IMG/VR virus record: IMGVR_UViG_3300015164_000003
Span: 1-42,943 of that record
Source of the DNA: a virus
Direction: 5' to 3' (one strand)
Length of the DNA stretch: 42,943 nucleotides
A program made the position numbers and the translations under genes. Each line of letters starts with the position of its first letter. The first letter of the stretch is position 1. The notes under the pieces were generated by a model. It saw only the letters and a list, made by a program, of their open reading frames with translations. It searched no databases and was not told the origin of the DNA. Positions 23,482 through 30,498 of this stretch are shown here, one piece after another.

Positions 23482-24056
23482 CGCGTCGCACCAGCGGTGA
23501 CGATCTTGTACGGGACGCCGGAAGCAGGGACCTCAAGCATGAAGTCGCACGGCAGGCCGGTGAAAGCGGGGGCCTTCTTGAGGTCCATCTGGATGTCACC
23601 GGAGTTGATCGCCTGGTAGGCGATGATCCGCACGGTGTGGTCCAGGCTCTCCCAGCCGATCATGGCCCGCACCTCGGTGCCAGGGGCGGGTGGGGTGTAC
23701 TCGTTCTTGGTCGTGGCCGCGCTGCCCGTAACGGTCAGGGTGCCGCCGTTGAACACCTTCTTCAGGTTCGCGGCGGTGTAGCTGGCGAGCGCGAAGCTGA
23801 TCTGCGACTCACGGCCGGTCGTGACGTACTTGATCGGGTCGAGGAACTCGGCGACCGAGATGGCCTCAACCTTCAGGCTTGCCTTGAACGAGGACCCGTC
23901 CACGGTCGAGCCGAGGTTGACGAAACCGGTCGTCCAGGCGTCGGTGAAGACCCCACCGGCGACGGTGCAGACGGGCTCGACAGTGCCGAGCGGCGCCCAG
24001 AGCAAATAACCCGGATCCGTCAAAAGCACGGGCGTGGCAAGGGCAGGAGTGGTCAT
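23478..24056 (-). CDS. Major tail protein
   Basis: 192 residues. A tube-protein layout is seen: beta-rich, with WTTGFVNLGSTVDGSSFKASLKVEAISVAEFLDPIKYVTTGRES and a C-terminal AFTGLPCDFMLEVPASG. It sits directly upstream of the chaperones, as is normal. Confidence 0.8.
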   Translation of the reverse strand: MTTPALATPVLLTDPGYLLWAPLGTVEPVCTVAGGVFTDAWTTGFVNLGSTVDGSSFKASLKVEAISVAEFLDPIKYVTTGRESQISFALASYTAANLKKVFNGGTLTVTGSAATTKNEYTPPAPGTEVRAMIGWESLDHTVRIIAYQAINSGDIQMDLKKAPAFTGLPCDFMLEVPASGVPYKIVTAGATR

Positions 24057-24057
24057 T

Positions 24058-24282
24058 TCAGTCCTTCTTCACGGTGGGGTCTGCCGCCGCGGCCGCGGCC
24101 TTGCTGCTGGTCTTCGCGACCAGGCCCTGCTCCAGGTAGCCGTACCGGACGGCATTGCTCGCCGGTACGGGGTCCCCGACGTTGTAGGCGCGGGCGTTCC
24201 CGAAGTTGATCGGGGCGATCGCCACGTACTGCGACCACTCCAACGTCTGTGCGGCGGCGAAATCCTCGACGGACTGGGACAT
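24058..24282 (-). CDS. Small hypothetical protein next to major tail gene
   Basis: 74 residues (MSQSVEDFAAAQTLEWSQYVAIAPINFGNARAYNVGDPVPAS...). The mixed start and short Ala/Lys tail fit a small head-tail or tail-associated protein often found before the major tail gene. No enzymatic motif. Confidence 0.65.
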   Translation of the reverse strand: MSQSVEDFAAAQTLEWSQYVAIAPINFGNARAYNVGDPVPASNAVRYGYLEQGLVAKTSSKAAAAAADPTVKKD

Positions 24283-24292
24283 GCGGGTCCTC

Positions 24293-24748
24293 TCAGGTCG
24301 TGACGATGTAGTTGATGGACAGCGGGAGCCATTGGGCGACGCCCGCGGCGGTGCTGGGGGAGAGCGGGTCGACGGTGAGCCACATCGAGGTGCCCTGCGG
24401 CAAGATCCCGAGGGTCTGGTCGGCGACGAGCCCGGCTTGGATGTCGTCGACGAGCGCGAACGCTGCCGTGCGGGCAGCAGCGAGGTTCCCGTCGCCGTTG
24501 CCGGCGTAAATCTCGCCGTGGATCACGCCGGTCTCGACGGTCTGGAAGCCGTTCCCTGAGCGGTCCTGCGAGAACGTCCCCGCGGACCCGTCACCACCGG
24601 AGGACTCGCGGACATACCCGACGGTGCAGAACGTGTCGGTCTGCTGCCCGTCGATCTCAGGGCCGTCATAGACGGGACAAGCGGCGAAGGCAGGCCGTGC
24701 CGGCATCCAGGTCAGCAGGCGGTTGTAGATGATCGGCCACTGCGCCAT
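24293..24748 (-). CDS. Tail terminator/completion protein
   Basis: 151 residues; MAQWPIIYNRLLTWMP at the start and DDIQAGLVADQTLGILPQG towards the end match small proteins that cap siphovirus tails. It is joined by TGATG to the connector gene. Assignment rests on order and size. Confidence 0.6.
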   Translation of the reverse strand: MAQWPIIYNRLLTWMPARPAFAACPVYDGPEIDGQQTDTFCTVGYVRESSGGDGSAGTFSQDRSGNGFQTVETGVIHGEIYAGNGDGNLAAARTAAFALVDDIQAGLVADQTLGILPQGTSMWLTVDPLSPSTAAGVAQWLPLSINYIVTT

Positions 24749-25287
24749 CAGCCGACCCTGGCCGGGCAGTAGGGGGCGATGAGTTCCTGCACCCGTGTCG
24801 GCCAGGAGTGCGCGGCGCCGATGACAACGGGTTCGTCGGCGAAGCCAGGTCGGCCGCTGGTGTTGCCCCGCTGGGTTTCCCACAGGTGCCGCACGAGTTC
24901 CTTCACGGCGTGTGTGAGGTCGGCGGGAAGGGTGGTGAACCCGGCGCTGTAGGTGACGGTGACGAAGCGCCTGCCGCCGGGGAAGACGCCTGCGGTGCCG
25001 TACTTCCAGCACAGCAGCCCGACGGTGCCTTCGATCTCGAAGTCACTCAGGGTGGCGGTGGTGCCGTCGGCGTAGGTGACGGAGGTGAGGCTGATCGCTC
25101 GGGGCTGCTTGAGCAGGATGGTGCTGCCGCCACCGTCGTGCCGTTCGGTCGTCGCGGTAGCGGTGAGCGGCCCCGTGAGGTGCCCGATGGCGGTCTCGGC
25201 GGCGTCGATGAACCGTTGCAGCTCGGCGTTCGCGGCGGCGGTCATCTGCAGGTGCGCTTGGACGTCGGTGAGGGTCACAGCAGACAC
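24748..25287 (-). CDS. Head-tail connector (gp6-like)
   Basis: 179 residues. The N-terminal helices (VQAHLQMTAAANAELQRFIDAAETAIGHLTG) and the C-terminal DLTHAVKELVRHLWETQRG are typical of gp6-like connector proteins. The GTG follows AGGAGG. An Arg-rich in-frame extension upstream is not protein-like. Confidence 0.75.
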   Translation of the reverse strand: MSAVTLTDVQAHLQMTAAANAELQRFIDAAETAIGHLTGPLTATATTERHDGGGSTILLKQPRAISLTSVTYADGTTATLSDFEIEGTVGLLCWKYGTAGVFPGGRRFVTVTYSAGFTTLPADLTHAVKELVRHLWETQRGNTSGRPGFADEPVVIGAAHSWPTRVQELIAPYCPARVG

Positions 25288-25349
25288 AGCGGGGCCTCCT
25301 GCGGTCGGGGTGGGACGGTCAGGAGGACGTGCGAGAGAGGAGAACCCCC

Positions 25350-25373
25350 CCTTAGCGCTAGGCCGCGCTAAGG
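25350..25373 (-). terminator. Hairpin after the tailspike gene
   Basis: Perfect nine-base arms CCTTAGCGC and GCGCTAAGG with a 6-base loop begin inside the tailspike stop codon. On the minus strand a run of seven G and then TTCT follows. It isolates the tailspike gene from the connector gene downstream. Confidence 0.65.
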
Positions 25374-27548
25374 CAGCAGCGCTGAGTAGATCGGGGAACT
25401 GAAGCCGGTGACCCCGGCGTCCGTGAAGGACCCAGGAAGGTCGGACTGCGCCCCGACGTAGCCGTTCAGGCGGGGCGCGATGGCATCCTCGGCGCGCAGC
25501 CCGTTGGAGTCGACCTGGCCGGTGAGCCAGTTGGGCATGGTGGTTGCGCTCACGACGAGATGACCGATGGCGTAGCGCTGGCCCGCCGTCTTCGCGATGG
25601 AAGCGCTGAGGTTGCTGGTGTAGGCCGTGTTGCTGGTGGCCCACAGGGTCGTGTCGTTGGCGACGGCGGCGACGAGCGTGCCCGCTCCAGCCCCGTCGAT
25701 GCTGTAGAGCCCGACCCGGCACAGGGTCGGCGTTGCGGCGGCGGCGTTGGTGCCCGACATGGTGCGGACCTTGGTGGTCGTCTCGCTCTTGCGAGCGGTG
25801 AAGTAGCTCAGGATCATCCGGCCGCTAGTGATCGTGACATCGGTGCGGGCGACGTGGCGTCGGCTGAACGTCTCCTCGCCCACCGATAGCAGGTCCGTAG
25901 TGTCACGAGGTGCCACCCAGGCGCCGGGCGTGCCAGCGGTGACACAGACGAACATTTGTCCATTTTGGGTAAGGACGTAGTCGCTGACGAGGAAGGTGCC
26001 GCTGGTCGGCGGTCCGGTGGTGGTGACGCCGACGAACCGGCCAGGATTGACGGCTCCGGGCAGCCCGGTGGCCTTGAGCGACGGTGCGTAGAACAGGCCA
26101 GCGGCGGTAACGCCTGCGTAGACGCCGCCGGAGCCGTCGGTCCACTGCTCCTGATCGGCGGTGCCGTTGGGCCGGTGCTGTGCGGCGACACCGGCTTGAG
26201 GCATGACCATGTCGGGGACGAGGTTGCATCCGCGCGTGTTGAAGGAGCTGAGCGAGCTGAGGTAGGCGAAAGGACTGGTGCCGCCGGGATAGGCCCCGGC
26301 GAAGGAGATTCCCTGCAGCAGCGGGAAGGTAGCGACTGTCTCGCTGTTCTTAATGGCGTAGGACTGCTTGGCGTCTGACGAGCTGATCTTGCCGCCGAGG
26401 ATGCCGCAGCCCGCGTTTCCTGCGGTGGGATGCGCAAAATCAACGTCTGGGTAGCGGGTCGTGAAGCCGCCGCTGCCGGTGTACTCGCGGCCGTTGTCGA
26501 GGGCGCCGACCTGCACGATCTGCGCGCTGGTGCAGCTGCGGAAGATGATCCCCTGGCGGCCGTTGTTGTTCGACTCGACCTTCGCTAGGCGATGCCCGTC
26601 GCCGTCGAGGACAACGCCGGCAAGGGCGTTGTTGAAGGAGTCGATGGTGTCGCCACGGAGCGGACCGCTGAGGGCGGTGGCGACCAGGCCGTTGCCGCCG
26701 GAGAAACCGACCAGGATCGAGCCGGCCATTTCGCAGTCGCTCGCGTCGATGGTCACGCCGTCAGCGGGGGCGAGCATGACGCGCAAGGACTGCACGCGCG
26801 TCTCGGGCTGGCCGATGTAGACATCGCCATTGTTGACCGCGACGTTGCGGAGCCGGTTACCACCCCGGTTCGTCGAGGAGGCGATGTTCACGCCGCGGCG
26901 GCCGTTTGCCATAACCAGGACGTTCCGAAGGGAGGCGTTGACGACGGTCGCGCCGAAGTCGACGACAGCCCCGGCGGTGCCGTCCGCCTCAAGCCAGCAA
27001 CTGTGAAACGGCCGCGGGTCGCTGTTGTAGCCCCACACCGACCACTCCATGTCCGGGCCAGCGAGGACGACCCTGGAGGCCATCGCCAACGTCGCGCTCA
27101 CAGGGTTGGCGCCGAGCCGCAACCGGACGAACCCTCCGCCCCCTGCGCTGCAGGCAGCGATGGCCGCCGCGATGCTGGCGTAGTCACCCACGGGGTAGAT
27201 CGCAAGGGCAGCCTTCGACGGGTAAGTGGCAGCAGCGGCTGTTCGCTCGGCAGCCACGATCTGCTCAGTCGAACGACGATCGGTCGCCACCGGGACGGAC
27301 GACACCGAACCTGAAGCCACGTCGATCACGCCAGGGCCGTACTCAAGACCATCAATCGTCGCCGAGCAGCGATAGGACCCGGCGTTCTTGAGATAGAAGT
27401 CGGTGTCAGCCGTGATGCTGGCAGGCATCGACACCGACACTGTGCAGGCGGCGTCGGAGAACACCGGCGCTGCGCTCGCGTCGAGGCGGGTGATGCTGAC
27501 AGTGACCGTCATGCCGTTCACGTCCGAGATGCGAATGGCAGCGCTCAC
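25368..27548 (-). CDS. Tailspike-like beta-helix protein in head module
   Basis: 726 residues. Residues 1-90 form an immunoglobulin-like or collar part (VNGMTVTVSITRLDASAAPVFSDAACTVSV). From ~115, KAALAIYPVGDYASIAAAIAACSAGGGGFVRLR looks like the pectate-lyase-type opening. It is followed by repeating short strands (LRNVLVMANG, LRNVAVNNGDVYIG, IDASDCEMAGSILVG, SFNNALAGVVLDGDG), a right-handed beta-helix pattern. The C-terminus is another beta domain. It may bind or degrade a surface glycan. It lies between the capsid and connector genes, bounded by hairpins, instead of with the tail genes. The GTG start has GGAAGGA upstream. Confidence 0.72.
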   Translation of the reverse strand: MSAAIRISDVNGMTVTVSITRLDASAAPVFSDAACTVSVSMPASITADTDFYLKNAGSYRCSATIDGLEYGPGVIDVASGSVSSVPVATDRRSTEQIVAAERTAAAATYPSKAALAIYPVGDYASIAAAIAACSAGGGGFVRLRLGANPVSATLAMASRVVLAGPDMEWSVWGYNSDPRPFHSCWLEADGTAGAVVDFGATVVNASLRNVLVMANGRRGVNIASSTNRGGNRLRNVAVNNGDVYIGQPETRVQSLRVMLAPADGVTIDASDCEMAGSILVGFSGGNGLVATALSGPLRGDTIDSFNNALAGVVLDGDGHRLAKVESNNNGRQGIIFRSCTSAQIVQVGALDNGREYTGSGGFTTRYPDVDFAHPTAGNAGCGILGGKISSSDAKQSYAIKNSETVATFPLLQGISFAGAYPGGTSPFAYLSSLSSFNTRGCNLVPDMVMPQAGVAAQHRPNGTADQEQWTDGSGGVYAGVTAAGLFYAPSLKATGLPGAVNPGRFVGVTTTGPPTSGTFLVSDYVLTQNGQMFVCVTAGTPGAWVAPRDTTDLLSVGEETFSRRHVARTDVTITSGRMILSYFTARKSETTTKVRTMSGTNAAAATPTLCRVGLYSIDGAGAGTLVAAVANDTTLWATSNTAYTSNLSASIAKTAGQRYAIGHLVVSATTMPNWLTGQVDSNGLRAEDAIAPRLNGYVGAQSDLPGSFTDAGVTGFSSPIYSALLP

Positions 27549-27584
27549 GGTCGATCCTTCCAAGAGGCTTGGGTACCGGGACAC

Positions 27585-27616
27585 CCTGGACGGCCTGCCT
27601 TCACAGACCGCCCAGG
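27585..27616 (-). terminator. Weak hairpin after capsid gene
   Basis: Arms CCTGGACGG and CCGCCCAGG (one G-U on the minus RNA) with a 14-base loop. It may lower expression of the tailspike relative to the capsid. Confidence 0.4.
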
Positions 27617-27624
27617 GGAGATGA

Positions 27625-28473
27625 TCAGGTGACCGTCACGTCCGCAGTGACCAGGCCCTCAGGCCGAACAACCTTCGTGCCGTACACGTGCAGGCCCTTG
27701 AGGTAGTCGGCGAACCGCTTCTCCATCCGGCCGGCCTCCACGTTCACGATCTGGTCGGCGTACGAAGTCGCACCGGGGTAGCCAGCCGTGACGATCGTGC
27801 CCGTGCTCGCGCCCGCAGCGCAGTTGTTCGACTCGTACACGTCGAAGCCGAGGACCCGACCCACCCGGCCGTTCCGCAGCGGCTCAGACGAACCGGACGC
27901 CTGCGCGTTGATGAAACGCGAGTCGAGCAGGAACTTGCCGTACAGGTCCGGGTGGACGATCAGCCAACGACCATCCACGGGCACGTTGCTCACGGTGAGC
28001 TTCTTGCGCATGTCGATGATGAGCTGGAAAGCGATGTCCACCGTCGACACGGCCTTCGCGCCGAGCTTGTTGCCCGCCAGCGTGTTGGCCTTCATCTCGG
28101 CCGCGACCACACCGTCAGCGACGTTGCGGAGCGCGTAGGCGGCCTGCACGGCAGCCTGCACCATCAGCGCACCACCATTGCGGCTCTGCACCTTGTCGAG
28201 GTCGTCGACCTCGAAGGCGAAGTACTTCTGGTTGTTGATGACCAGCGCACGGGTCGCATCGGTCAGCGCCTGCACCGTCAGGTCGGTGTCCTTCGCGAAC
28301 GTCCCGATCGTCGGGTCCGAGATGCTGGTGATGTTGACGGACGTGCCACCACCGGTGATCTCGCCCTCGTACTCGCGGTTCACCACGCCAGGCGCCGCGA
28401 ACACGAGGCTGTTCTTGAGCGTGTCGAGGAGGGTCGCCGCCCAGATGGTCGGCTGGAAGTTGGAAATCGCCAT
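27625..28473 (-). CDS. Major capsid protein
   Basis: 282 residues. It starts MAISNFQPTIWAATLLDTLKNSLVFA. VNREYEGEITGGGTSVNITSI, FAKDTDLTVQAL, FAFEVDDLDKVQ and RVLGFDVYESNN are characteristic of a widespread actinophage coat family (HK97/P22-like fold). AAAGGA precedes the ATG. The scaffold gene lies just upstream as expected. Confidence 0.92.
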   Translation of the reverse strand: MAISNFQPTIWAATLLDTLKNSLVFAAPGVVNREYEGEITGGGTSVNITSISDPTIGTFAKDTDLTVQALTDATRALVINNQKYFAFEVDDLDKVQSRNGGALMVQAAVQAAYALRNVADGVVAAEMKANTLAGNKLGAKAVSTVDIAFQLIIDMRKKLTVSNVPVDGRWLIVHPDLYGKFLLDSRFINAQASGSSEPLRNGRVGRVLGFDVYESNNCAAGASTGTIVTAGYPGATSYADQIVNVEAGRMEKRFADYLKGLHVYGTKVVRPEGLVTADVTVT

Positions 28474-28497
28474 CTTGGCGGTCCTTTCGGGGGTGCA

Positions 28498-28512
28498 GCG
28501 CCACGGTGGCGC
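28498..28512 (-). promoter_or_regulatory. Hairpin in scaffold-capsid gap
   Basis: A perfect inverted repeat GCGCCAC-g-GTGGCGC lies between scaffold and capsid genes. The minimal loop suggests a cruciform or RNA stem that could tune read-through; no T tract. Confidence 0.3.
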
Positions 28513-28528
28513 CTGCGGTGGTGACCCT

Positions 28529-29062
28529 CTAGCGCTTGATCCCCAGCAGGTCGTTGCACAAGCCCTCGGCCTGTGCCTTGACGATCTGACTAGGGCTCAT
28601 GCCCTGTAGGTCTGCTTGTTTGAGCTGCGCAGGCCCGGCGGTGCCGCCACCACGCACGCCCTGATCAACGTCACCCGCACCGCGGGAGGCTTTGAGCAGA
28701 GCGGTCAGGTTCTTTGCGTCCTCGTCGAGGGCTTCTGCGGTGTCACCGCGGAGCCGGTCGACCAGGTCGGCAGGCAGCCCGTTGTCGCTGGCGACCTTGG
28801 AGCGGAGCGCGTTCATCTCCAGGGTGGCGACACGCTTCTCAGCAGCGTCGGCACGGTCTGTGAGCTTCTGCGCCTCGGTCTTGTCGCGGTCCTCGAAGGC
28901 TTGGAGCTTGACTCGGAGGGCCGCGGCCTCCCTGTTGGCCTTCTTGACCTGCGACTCCGACTCGGAGGGCGCAGGCATGGGCTTCTCAGGGGTCGTCTTG
29001 TCGTCGACCGGTGCCGTCTCGGCGGGGTCAACTGGATCGGTGGTGCTGTCGTCGTCTGCCAT
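28529..29062 (-). CDS. Capsid scaffolding protein
   Basis: 177 residues, very acidic N-terminus (MADDDSTTDPVDPAETAPVDD), a long central coiled coil (VKKANREAAALRVKLQAFEDRDKTEAQKLTDRADAAEKRVATLE) and a basic C-terminus that would contact the shell. This three-part layout and its position just before the capsid gene are diagnostic. AAGGAG precedes the start. Confidence 0.85.
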   Translation of the reverse strand: MADDDSTTDPVDPAETAPVDDKTTPEKPMPAPSESESQVKKANREAAALRVKLQAFEDRDKTEAQKLTDRADAAEKRVATLEMNALRSKVASDNGLPADLVDRLRGDTAEALDEDAKNLTALLKASRGAGDVDQGVRGGGTAGPAQLKQADLQGMSPSQIVKAQAEGLCNDLLGIKR

Positions 29063-29162
29063 CTCGGCGGACTCCTTTGTGCTCGCCCACCCATCGCGGG
29101 TGAGGACATCTGTGGGCGTGTCGTATCACGCGGTATCTATCACTTGCCCTATGGTGTCTATT
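29063..29162. promoter_or_regulatory. Upstream region of the plus-strand cassette
   Basis: No gene. The part around 29120-29162 is AT-richer than its surroundings and contains GTATCAC, GGTATCTATCAC and TTGCCC-TATGGT stretches. A rightward promoter is likely here since both the arrays and the two plus-strand genes follow, but no clean -35/-10 pair can be fixed. Confidence 0.3.
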
Positions 29163-29358
29163 GCACGGCACGGCGGGGCTAGGCGCGGCGTGGCGGGGCT
29201 TGGCATGGCCCGGCAGGGCAAGGCAACTCAGGGGCTTGAGGTAGGGCGGCTGGCAGTCATCGGGGTTCGAGACCTCGACGCCCACGCACGGCACGGCGGG
29301 GCGAGGCAGGGCGGGGCGTGGCATGGCTGGGCTCGGCACGGCAAGGCAACTCAGGGGC
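29163..29358 (+). repeat. Two 73-bp arrays of GGCNN pentamers
   Basis: Copy 1 (29163-29235) and copy 2 (29286-29358) have equal length. Each is a row of twelve GCNNG units followed by the same tail, GCAACTCAGGGGC. Variable dinucleotides in copy 1 are AC, AC, GG, TA, GC, GT, GG, TT, AT, CC, AG, AA; in copy 2 AC, AC, GG, GA, AG, GG, GT, AT, TG, TC, AC, AA. The copies agree at both ends and differ inside. The 50 bases between them are not pentameric. Period 5 is incompatible with codon selection, so this is unlikely to be a protein gene even though one frame stays open. The second array ends 20 bases before the first cassette gene. Confidence 0.88.
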
Positions 29359-29378
29359 ACCACAACCAAAGGACGATC

Positions 29379-29960
29379 ATGGACATCCGCATGACCTTCA
29401 CCGGCACAACACCGCTACTCATGCACAGCGACGTAACAGTGAACGCACTCAACCCGCTCACCAAGGCCATCAAGAAAGTGACGAGCAAAAAGACCGGCAA
29501 GACCGACGAGGACCACGAAGAAATCGCACGACTCGAACACCTCGCAGGGCTCTACTTCGCAGAAGGCATCGGCCCCTACATGCCCGGCCGGAACGTCGAA
29601 GCCTGCCTCATCAAAGCGGGCGGCATCACCCGCATGGGCACGAAACTCAAGCAGGCACTGTTCGTCTCTACCGACACCAACCCGCTGGCCTACACCGGAC
29701 CACGAGACATCAAAGCCCTGTGGGCAGACGAAAACTTCCGCTACATGTCATCCGTCAAGGTCGGCCAAGCCCGCACGATGCGCTGCCGCCCGCAGTTTCG
29801 CGAGTGGAAGTTCGAATGCGAGGCGATCCTCGACACCAGCGTGATTGACCTTGCCGACCTGACGGACATCGCCGACACGGCCGGGCAGCGGATCGGCCTC
29901 GGCGACTTCCGGCCCCGCTTCGGCCGGTTCACGGCCACCGTGGAGCAGGCCACAGGGTGA
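29379..29960 (+). CDS. Orphan RAMP/Cas7-like protein (candidate), first gene of cassette
   Basis: 193 residues, AAGGA before the ATG. The N-terminus MDIRMTFTGTTPLLMHSD resembles the first strand and loop of RAMP proteins (pattern TPLxxxS). The C-terminus RIGLGDFRPRFGRFTATVE resembles their glycine-rich loop (GxGxxRxxxFGR). Between are conserved-looking blocks YMPGRNVEACLIKAGG, TNPLAYTGPRDIKALW and CRPQFREWKFECEAI. No CRISPR or other Cas gene is near. I recall homologues in unrelated phages and prophages, annotated only as hypothetical. RNA binding is an inference from the fold resemblance and from the arrays just upstream. It lies on the strand opposite to all structural genes around it. Confidence 0.7.
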   Translation: MDIRMTFTGTTPLLMHSDVTVNALNPLTKAIKKVTSKKTGKTDEDHEEIARLEHLAGLYFAEGIGPYMPGRNVEACLIKAGGITRMGTKLKQALFVSTDTNPLAYTGPRDIKALWADENFRYMSSVKVGQARTMRCRPQFREWKFECEAILDTSVIDLADLTDIADTAGQRIGLGDFRPRFGRFTATVEQATG

Positions 29961-30493
29961 GCCCCTTCAACCCGATCGGCGATGTTGCCCGATGGCGCAC
30001 CCTCTACGCCCTACTCGTGACCGTTCCCACTGACGGGGTCCTCACCTACGAGGACATGGCCGGCGCCCTTGATCTCCACCCCGGCGACGATCGACACACC
30101 ATTCAGATGGCGGTACGCCGCGCGGCCAAGGAGCACGAGGCCAAGGACAAGCGCGCCATCGAGTCGGTGCCAAACGTCGGGTACAGGGTGGTGCAGGTGC
30201 AGGAACACCTGCGACTCGCACGGAGCCAGCAAAAGCGTGCCGGGAAAGCCCTCGTGCGGGGACACTCCAAGGTCGTCAATGTCGACTTCAACGACATGCC
30301 CGCCGAGATCCGTAAGTCATTCGAGACCGTCGCGCACGCCTTTGCGATGCAAATGGACTTCAACCGGCGGTTTGACGTACGTCAGAGGCGGCTTGAGGAC
30401 ACGCTATCCGCATTCACCGAACGGTCACAGCGCACCGAAAGCGAGGTAGCCGAGTTGCGGGAGCGGCTCGCGCGGCTTGAACAGTCAACGTAA
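29957..30493 (+). CDS. Winged-helix/coiled-coil partner, second gene of cassette
   Basis: 178 residues, with a GTG overlapping the previous stop as GTGA. Residues 10-80 (RWRTLYALLVTVPTDGVLTYEDMAGALDL, IQMAVRRAAKEHEAKDKRAIESVPNVGYRVV) read as a winged helix of OmpR-like topology. A linker follows, with KALVRGHSKVVNVDFNDMP. The end is a coiled coil (RQRRLEDTLSAFTERSQRTESEVAELRERLARLEQ). It probably binds nucleic acid and oligomerises. It is translationally coupled to the RAMP-like gene and converges on the portal gene with a gap of only five bases. Confidence 0.7.
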   Translation: MSPFNPIGDVARWRTLYALLVTVPTDGVLTYEDMAGALDLHPGDDRHTIQMAVRRAAKEHEAKDKRAIESVPNVGYRVVQVQEHLRLARSQQKRAGKALVRGHSKVVNVDFNDMPAEIRKSFETVAHAFAMQMDFNRRFDVRQRRLEDTLSAFTERSQRTESEVAELRERLARLEQST

Positions 30494-30498
30494 CCGCG

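Noticed and set aside
29259-29284. tRNA T-arm-like stem CGGGG-TTCGAGA-CCTCG between the two arrays
   Set aside because: No matching acceptor, D or anticodon arms are found within a tRNA length in either direction.
29163-29378. The array translated as an ARHGGARRG-type protein fused in frame to the RAMP-like gene
   Set aside because: Period 5 gives the same kind of repeat in all frames, there is no good start, and a proper ribosome site lies directly before the ATG at 29379.
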